Shown in pieces: positions 57,741-64,000 of a DNA stretch of 64,000 nt. Location of the stretch: positions 16,715,680-16,779,679 of the forward strand of contig NC_071391.1 of assembly GCF_022682495.2 (NCBI RefSeq). The letters run 5' to 3'. Both the position numbers and the translations under genes were made by a program. The DNA is from Desmodus rotundus. Taxonomy: Eukaryota; Chordata; Mammalia; Chiroptera; Phyllostomidae. The notes below the pieces were generated by a model, which was not told where the DNA came from, ran no database searches, and worked only from the letters and a program-made list of their open reading frames with translations. Position 1 is the stretch's first letter. The number at the start of each line of letters is the position of its first letter.

Positions 57741-58149
57741 GAAAGGCTCCTGTTTCCTTGTTATGAACGGTTTCTTTGGGTTCTGGTCCTAAGAGTTACC
57801 AGAAACTTTGAGGAACAAATCCCTTCTGTGCAGAGGTCCAAGGTGTCCACTGATCTTCCACAGCTGGTCATCCTGGTAGGAGGTTCTGTTGAAAATACTG
57901 GATACCAGCCCTGATGTAATGGTTTGTCCTAGGCGCCTGGGGACTGCATAGGAAGTAGGAGAGATAAAGGTTCGTGGTAGTGAATAGGCGTTAGAATAGA
58001 CCATGTTTGAGGAGTCCAGAGGACACGGGCTGAGGAGGAGCCACGGGCTTGGAATTTAATGGCAATTCAGAACAGAAGTTTAGTTTAGAATCAAAACTAC
58101 CAGTAGGGCTTGAGGAATCACGCAGATGTCTAAAACATTGGTTTTTCAT
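57741..58149. other. No gene seen; unassigned
   Basis: No recognised feature. Confidence 0.4.
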
Positions 58150-58985
58150 TTTATTTTACATCCTTTCCTTGGATCATCTCTCATCATCATCCATGGTTTT
58201 AATTACTGTTCATGGTTAAGGCCCCCAGACTTATTCTTCTCACCTGTATTTTGCCTTTGAGCTTCAAACTCATGTATTTAATTGCCTAGAGGACATATTT
58301 TCTTAAATGTCTCATAACTTCCAAAAATTCAACCTACAAAATTGAAGTTATATCTCTTCTTTTAAACCTACTTCTCATTCCTTGTATCTCCATTGATAGT
58401 ATTTTAATTTGCCTATTTGGCCAGACAGGTAAACTAAAGGGTATGTGTCTTTCGCTTGTGTTACCTGCTTCTAGTTAGGGATGAAGCCTTGTTGATTTCG
58501 TTTGCTAAATTCTGCTCAACTCCATTCAGTTATTTTTAACTTCCTTGATGTTATTCCATTCTAGGCCACCATTACCTCTTGTGTGATATTTGTAACACCT
58601 GTTTACTTGTCTGCCTCTCACCAGACCTTTGACAATTCATATTGCCTAATATAGATGGGACGGTTAATTTAGCATGCCTAATTATTTTTGTCATTCTCCT
58701 TATGAAAGCTCTTCAAAGTCTTGCCAGTGTTCTTAAAATAAGGTCTGGCTTTATTAATCTAATTTTAAGACTTACGGTCTGGATTTTGCTCATCTCTACA
58801 GTATTTTCCACATTGTTCCTTTCCTTGCTTCTAACTCCAGCTTCATCAGTCTACTTTTATTTCCTCGGACAGACCATGTTCCTTCTAGGGTTGGGGCATT
58901 TGAATATAGTCTTCTCTTTGCCTGGTATTCATATCTATTCGTATATGAATAGTACTATTCATAGATATGAATAGTATTCATATCT
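58150..58985 (+). repeat. L2 LINE fragment, sense, long
   Basis: GAGCTTCAAACTCATGTATTTAATTGCCTAGAGGACATATTTTC, then CTTATGAAAGCTCTTCAAAGTC, AAGGTCTGGC-like, CTCCAGCTTCATC and GACAGACCATGTTCC...TTTGCCTGG follow interior-to-3' sense L2. A 110-codon frame (58642-58974) is L2-derived. Confidence 0.6.
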
Positions 58986-58988
58986 ATT
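58926..58988. repeat. AT-rich palindrome with a third copy of the arm
   Basis: ATAGATATGAATA (58961-58973), one G, then TATTCATATCTAT (58975-58987) form a perfect 27-bp palindrome with 13-bp arms. TATTCATATCTATT also occurs at 58926-58939, giving a direct repeat and an alternative hairpin. Cruciform formation is plausible. Confidence 0.9.
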
Positions 58989-59056
58989 TAAACCATACTT
59001 CTATCTTTTTTGTTGTTGCTGTCGTTAACTTCTATTTGTTCTTTATTTTGTAGCTC

Positions 59057-59394
59057 AGAAGTTACCGTATTTTGTCATGTATAATGTGCACTTTCTTGCC
59101 CACGTTTTTGAGGAAAAATAAGGATGCAATTTATACATGGGTAGTACTAATTCCATATCCATATAAATGTTTTTAATTCTTTTATTTATGCTCATCCATT
59201 AAAAGTGTAACTCTAGAAAGCAATAATGATATCTGTATGCAAAATAATACCCTGGAATATGATAATTGGTCTTGTTTTTAAATATAAATAAATACAAAGT
59301 TGAATTAAAAAATTAAAATGAAAGATTTTTTTTCCTGAAAGTGTGGGCCAAAAATATGGATGTGCATTATACACAGCAAAATATGGTAACTTCT
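59057..59394. mobile_element. MITE with about 60-bp inverted ends (TTACCGTATTTTG family)
   Basis: The left end AGAAGTTACCGTATTTTG...TATAATGTGCAC...GCCCACG and the reverse complement of the right end AGAAGTTACCATATTTTG...TATAATGCACAT...GGCCCACAC align over about 60 bases. The interior is AT-rich and non-coding, about 337 bp in all. A clean target duplication was not found, so the superfamily (hAT, mariner or other) is open. Confidence 0.8.
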
Positions 59395-59439
59395 TTTGAT
59401 ATGCTTTGTATTTTTTTTTTGATAGCCAGACTGCTGGCA

Positions 59440-60220
59440 TACTGGGTGAAAGGAACTGCTACGAAAGTCCCTCCCTGATGTGGCAGAGAGGTGTGAGGGG
59501 AGGGAAGCATTCTTTAGGCTTATGGTTAGGTCTCAGTCTTTTAGTGAGTCTGTGCCTGTGGACTGTGAACTTCACACAAGTTTCTCAGTGATTTTCTCCT
59601 CACTTAGGTGGAACAGGGTGGCTAGAGCAGGCTGGGGTTGAGTCTCCTCTCCCCCACCCCCAGTAAATGAGGCTTGATCATAGTCCAGCCACTTCAGCTC
59701 TGGAGGACTAGTTTTTCCTCAGGATAGGTCTTATTAAAAATCGGTGCTCTGGTGTATGGCAAAATAGTTCCTTTTCTTCTTCTGGCAGAAGCACGGGGGT
59801 TTTTCTTACATATTTACTGTGAGAACCTGGTTGAGCTCCTGCAGGTAAATCTCAAAATATTGTGCAGGCCTCCCTGTGACTGAGTCCCTTGGAGTTTTAG
59901 TTGTCCTAGTTGCCCACATCGAGCTTCCCCCAATTTGTCAATCATAGGTCTAGTTTCCCATCCTGGCACTGCTTCCTGTCCCTGTTTTTCTTCTGAGTCT
60001 CTGCACTGGTAAGCCATGATTCTTTGTATTCACCTATCTCTCTCTCCAATCTTGGGGACAGTGATTTACCCTGTGTCCTCTTCTCTCTTACGGATCCAAA
60101 AGGAGTTGCTGATTTTCCAGTCTGTTCAACTATTTCTTGTTGTTGGGACAGAGTGGCAACTTCCAAGCTCTGTATATGCAGAATAGGAAATCAGAAGTTA
60201 CTTATTCAGACAAGTATTCT
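59440..60220 (-). mobile_element. Possible old L1-related fragment, antisense
   Basis: AGTTGCTGATTTTCCAGTCTGTTCAACTATTTCTTGTTGTTGGGACAGAGTGGCAACTTCCAAGCTC (60100-60165 region) matches an antisense ancient L1 phrase. The upstream part (59600-60000) is attributed with less certainty. Confidence 0.4.
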
Positions 60221-60835
60221 TTGTTTCCCCCCAATTTTGATTTAGGTCCCTCATTATTTGTATTTCCACTGCACCCTAAACTTCCCTAAGAAGTTCCCCT
60301 CATATTGTATTATAAATAAACTTTAGTTCTCTTCCATAGGCTCTAAGAAAACATGAAGAATCCATATTCATTCATTGATGTAGTCTCAGTGTGTATCACA
60401 ATAAGCAGAGTTCTCAATAAATAGTATGGAATAACTGAGTGACTGAAAGAGAGCAAACATTTTGTTGGACTTAGCAAAAGTTGGACAATAGTTTTATCCA
60501 TATTTGGCATTCTATTGCAGGCATGCCATGCTTCATCAATACCACACTGAAGGTAGGCATTCTGGACTGAAGATGCCACCCTTCCATTCTGAATGCGGAT
60601 AGATCCCTTGGATCCCTTTCAACATGCTGCTGCTAACAATTGCCAGGAGTTTGTGTGTGGATAACACTTATTTTTCTTCCATGCCCTGGACTGTACAGAC
60701 TAAATAATGGATGATGTAATGTTCCAAAGCCTCCCCTAGGTTCATGCTTTTGGTGCTGCATTAACAACTAAATGCAACTTTATTTTTTTGGAAGTCTAAA
60801 AATGCTGCTTGAAAGCTATGTAATTCTAGATTCTA
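60221..60835. other. No gene seen; small L2/MIR-like tail
   Basis: CAGAGTTCTCAATAAATAGTATGGAATAACTGAGTGA (about 60407-60443) looks like a MIR/L2 tail. The rest is unassigned. Confidence 0.4.
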
Positions 60836-61095
60836 AAAAAAAAATAGAGCCAGAGACATGGAAATAAAGAACAAACTGACAGTGAGCAGAGGGGAGGGGG
60901 CAGAGATCACTGGAGAAAGAAGGGGAAGGGTCAAGTCAAGGAGCAAGTTGTAGAGGACCCATGGACCAGGACAGTGGGGTGGGGGAAGATTGAATGTGGG
61001 AGCGGGGTTTGGGCAGGGCAGGGGAGAATAATTGGGGGAAATGGGGATAATTGAACAACAATAAAAAAAATTAAAAACAGCAAAACAAAACAATT
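60836..61095 (+). mobile_element. Young bat L1 3' end, sense
   Basis: AGCCAGAGACATGGAAATAAAGAACAAACTGACAGTGAGC, then a G-rich 3' UTR, then GATAATTGAACAACAATAAAAAAAATTAAAAACAGC. This is a 5'-truncated copy of the family at 15.5 and 39.5 kb. Confidence 0.8.
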
Positions 61096-61179
61096 CTAAA
61101 AATGTCCAAAATTTTTCTAGTGAGGCTGGATGATAAACCTTGGTATCCATGCTTCATCTTAGTTGCTGAGACCGTATTG

Positions 61180-61197
61180 CACACACACACACACACA
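61180..61197. repeat. (CA)n microsatellite
   Basis: Nine CA units. Confidence 0.95.
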
Positions 61198-61599
61198 ATA
61201 AATAAAAACAGCAGACAGGTCATTAAGAATATGCATTCATCAAATACATTCACGCCACAAGATTTAATGGTTATTTACTGTGTGCTCAGAACTGTGCTGT
61301 GGTTACTCTGGGGAAGGAAGCATTAGCGGAAAGTGCTGTGGGACCAAATGGGAAGAACAAACAAATGGTGACAGGGACAAGAAGAAAAGTGACACTGAAG
61401 ATGTGATAGGGAGTTGCAGCTCCAAGAATATCTTAGTCCTTTTCTGCAGTCCTTCAAAGAATAGTTTCCTCCTGCTTCTTTCCTCCCACTTTTAAATGAT
61501 GACTTCAAGTCTGATTTTACTGAGAAAAATAAAAGTATCTAGGGAAGAACTGCAGGAGTTCCCACTACTCTTGTATCTACCTACTGTTCCAACACACTA
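61198..61599. other. No gene seen; unassigned
   Basis: TTATTTACTGTGTGCTCAGAACTGTGCTG (about 61271-61299) hints at an antisense L2 3' end. Otherwise unassigned. Confidence 0.35.
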
Positions 61600-62085
61600 T
61601 GATCCCCTTAGACCTGTCCAGTCTCCTTCCCTCCCATCGCCCCCAGCCATGCTCACTCCACTCCCATGACATTGGCCTCCTCCTTATCCCGCCAACCAGC
61701 AAGGCATATATATATATATTCCTGCTTCAGTGCCTTTGCACTTGCTCCTGAACTCTCTTTCCAGACACCTGAAGGACTTGCTCTCTCCCAGCGTAAGGTC
61801 ACATCTCTAAAGACTGTCCTGGCCACCCTAGATAAAGCTGCATCCTCTCCCCACAGTTTTAATTCCCCTAACCCTGCTCTATTTTAGTCCGTAGCTCTTA
61901 ACTTCATACAGTCTGCTTTCTCTATCCTGTTTGTTTTCTCTCTCCCTGCAACTGCACACCAAACTCTATGAGAACAGAAGCATTAACAGTCCTGCTTGCT
62001 GACATCTTCCCATTGCTTAGAATAAAGTTTTTCATGTATTAGATACTCAATAAACACTTTTCATAAAAGAATGGGTTGAAGAAGT
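61600..62085 (+). repeat. L2 LINE 3' end, sense
   Basis: CCTGCTTCAGTGCCTTTGCACTTGCTCCTG, TAAGGTCACATCTCTAAAGACTGTCCTGGCCACCC, CTCTATGAGAACAGAAGCATTAACAG and TATTAGATACTCAATAAACAC are the sense L2 3' order. A (TA)n run lies at 61706-61719. Confidence 0.7.
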
Positions 62086-62746
62086 GTGTATTACCAGATA
62101 AGTTGTTAAAAAATAATATTTACTGGAAAAATTAATACTAAGCAAAGAAATAAATTAATGTAGGATAATTTAATATAGTGGAGAAAAATATCAAAAGGTC
62201 GTAACACAACCTTTAAATGTAGGTTCTAAGCCTAATAGTCTTCATAGCTCTGCTGTCTGCCGTAGTGCCTGGTAAACAGTTGATAAGTACTGAACAAATG
62301 AATGAAAAATACTACCATTAAGTCCTTAAGTCTGTTCAAGTCCCTTAAGTCATATATGAATCAATTTAATGGTATGGGCGATATTTTCAATAATTTTTTT
62401 GTGAAAGAGGCATGCTACAGGACTTTCTGCAGAGTATGGTTCCCACTCTAAAGGAATACGTTTAAATAACTGTTGGCATAGACGACGAGAAGGGTACAGC
62501 TCTGAAATGTAGCAGCGTTTATCTCTAATTATGGCACAAAGATGAGACAGCTTCTATTTTGTGCATTTCATATTTTCTATCATTCTTATTTTTAAATCAG
62601 AGTAAAAAGTGTTATAAAATTACATTATGTAACAAAAAGAGGGATGGAAAGCACAGGAAAAAAGGCAACAACTAGTGGTCTGGTGTCTGAGCTGGTCTCT
62701 CCGCAGTAGTGCGGCTTTATGAACCGTTGGCTTGTTGGTGTTTATT
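62086..62746. other. No gene seen; MIR/L2-like tail near 62260
   Basis: GTAGTGCCTGGTAAACAGTTGATAAGTACTGAACAAATGAATGA (about 62263-62306) is a MIR/L2-type tail. Otherwise AT-rich and unassigned. Confidence 0.4.
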
Positions 62747-62992
62747 TACCGTATTTTTTGGACTATATGACACACCAGACCATAAGATGCACCTAGGTTT
62801 TAGAGGAAGAAAATAGGAAAAAAATTCTGAAGCAAAAAATGGGGTCCTTCTCCTGCCTCCTGTGTCCCCACTCCACTGCTACCCCCTCCCGCACAGCAAG
62901 CCAGGTAAACTACATTTGTTCTATAAGACGCACCCCCATTTTCCTCCAAAATTTGGGGAGGAGTGCATCTTACCGTCTGAAAAATATGTGTA
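62747..62992. mobile_element. MITE with TACCGTATTTTT ends and AAGA(T/C)GCACC motifs
   Basis: The left end TACCGTATTTTTTGGACTATATGACACACC and the reverse complement of the right end TACACATATTTTTCAGACGGTAAGATGCAC are imperfect inverted repeats. Between them are AAGATGCACC and AAGACGCACC units and paired TTTTAGAGGAAGAAAAT / ATTTTCCTCC blocks. Non-coding, about 246 bp. Its first 12 bases, with the preceding T, match the MITE at 59.06 kb. Confidence 0.75.
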
Positions 62993-63104
62993 TGTGGGGC
63001 CCAGAGGCCGAGCTGCCATCGGCAGTTTTCAGAATGTCACTGAAACTCCTGTCAAGTGATGGGATATTCGTTCATCTTCATCAGCTCTAAATTTGGAATC
63101 CCCA

Positions 63105-63310
63105 TTCAGTTTAAAAATATTTATTGAGCTCTTAATATGTGCCAGGCACTCTGCCAGGCATTGGAGCCACAAAGGCAAACAAGACACAGTCTGTGACCTT
63201 GAGGCTTTCCATTCAGACAGGAGAGAGACATGTTAAGAAACTGAAAGCAAGACAAACACAAGCAAACAAACACATGCCACCAAGTTCAGTGCGATTATAA
63301 TAATGAAATC
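63105..63310 (-). repeat. L2 LINE 3' end, antisense
   Basis: TATTTATTGAGCTCTTAATATGTGCCAGGCACTCTGCCAGGCATTGG...CTGTGACCTTGAGGCTTTCCATTCAG is a textbook antisense L2 terminus. Confidence 0.75.
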
Positions 63311-63739
63311 TGTAGGAGGGCTGGTGTCGTGTCTGTCTTATCCACTTTGCATCCTTTGCGCCAAACACAGCGCCCAAAATGCAGAAGACAATCAACAGCC
63401 ATTTGTTCCATTTTCAGTAATGAATGCAGGAGAAACTCTGGAAGTATCCTCAAGGTATTCGGTATCATGAACCAGAATGTCTTCTTCAAAGGAAACATGA
63501 GGTTCGAGCCTTTCTTATGGGCAAGTCCATGAATGTTAATACTCAGGTCTGGCTCCAATGGGCTGTTTTTTTACTTGAAAAAGAAAATCTTACCAAACAC
63601 ATGCCTCATTCAGGAGGAATGGGGGTTCTGTGAAGACTTGCACAGAGCCAGACACGGCCTTCCTTCCCGTCGTGTTCTGTTACTACATCATTGTACCAAG
63701 GGGATGGATGGATAAATGTACAGAAAACACAGCATGTAA
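63311..63739. other. No gene seen; unassigned
   Basis: Several overlapping 60-87-codon frames on both strands have no recognisable domain. Confidence 0.35.
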
Positions 63740-63960
63740 GGGGAAAAGAGCATGGATTTCGAGTCAGAAGAACCTGAATTTTAACCCTAGCTCTTTAACA
63801 TCCATCTGGACAATCCAGAGTAACTATAATAGCTTAATCTCTCTGAGCCTCAGTTTATTCATCATTTTTAAAAATTAAGGTGGTAGGTACATGTGTTAGG
63901 ATTATTGTGGACATCAAATGAAATAATGTGTGGAAATTTCCATGAAAATTAGATATAATA
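63740..63960 (+). repeat. MIR SINE
   Basis: AGAGCATGGATTTCGAGTCAGAAGAACCTGAATTTTAACCCTAGC...CTCTGAGCCTCAGTTTATTCATC...AGGATTATTGTGGACATCAAATGAA is MIR end to end. Confidence 0.7.
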
Positions 63961-63967
63961 AATATGG

Positions 63968-64000
63968 TGTATTAATTTGCTAGAGCTGCCATAAAAAAGA
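63968..64000 (-). mobile_element. Edge of an MLT1-like LTR, cut by the window
   Basis: GTATTAATTTGCTAGAGCTGCCATAA is the reverse complement of the MLT1-type LTR end (TTATGGCAGC...CTAATAC). The element would continue beyond the window. Confidence 0.5.

Noticed and set aside
1..64000. Helitrons typical of vesper bats
   Set aside because: I looked for the usual TC start and CTAG end with a hairpin and found no convincing copy.
1..64000. Operons, bacterial promoters or a phage-like system
   Set aside because: Repeat content, codon texture and lack of long open frames exclude prokaryotic DNA.

Overview
This window looks like mammalian nuclear DNA from a bat, most likely a Yangochiroptera (vesper/leaf-nosed-type) bat. 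The main evidence is seven copies of a tRNA-derived SINE of the VES type, which begins GCCCTGGCTGG, has pol III A and B boxes, and ends in a CT-rich block followed by AAATAAATAAAATCTT. Five of them have 10-15 bp target-site duplications. There are also several young LINE 3' ends of the bat L1/HAL1 kind (ACAACTGTAAT...CAATAAA). Around these lies the usual eutherian background of L2, MIR, MER20-like, hAT-Charlie-like, MLT1-like and ERVL remnants. No Alu, B1/B2, SINEC or BovB was recognised. Species and chromosome cannot be read from the sequence.

I found no convincing protein-coding gene. The open reading frames are short (at most about 140 codons), overlap repeats or lie antisense to them, and resemble no cellular protein family I know. 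The only recognisable coding remnants belong to retroelements: a decayed LINE ORF1 at about 2.2-2.95 kb (minus strand), and an ERVL-class pol remnant (reverse transcriptase at 52.1-52.3 kb, dUTPase-like segment at 54.0-54.4 kb). The window is therefore intergenic or deep intronic.

Layout: 0-8 kb holds an MLT1-like LTR, a nearly complete HAL1-type (ORF1-only) element, a VES SINE, an old L1 and a MER20-like element. 9-24.5 kb is a mosaic of VES, L2, MIR, a young L1 end, an LTR-like block and a TG/AG microsatellite. 24.8-27.7 kb is repeat-poor. 28-36 kb alternates L2/MIR with three VES copies and has several stretches that look like conserved non-coding DNA. 36-40 kb is dense in antisense L1 fragments, including one interrupted by foreign sequence. 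40-47 kb is mostly unassigned, with two small CpG clusters and two hAT-type MITEs. 48-49 kb is L2. 50-55 kb contains an exon-like segment and the ERVL remnant. 56-64 kb has L2, a 27-bp palindrome, two related-looking inverted-repeat elements that start TTACCGTATTTT, an L1 end, and the edge of another MLT1-like LTR.

Nothing here forms an operon-like or pathway-like system. The observations most worth checking are the HAL1-type element, the pair of TTACCGTATTTT MITEs, the exon-like segment at 50.7-50.9 kb, the 58.96-kb palindrome, and the repeat-free AT-rich blocks that may be regulatory. Family names come from recalled consensus patterns; boundaries of old repeats are good to roughly 20-50 bases.
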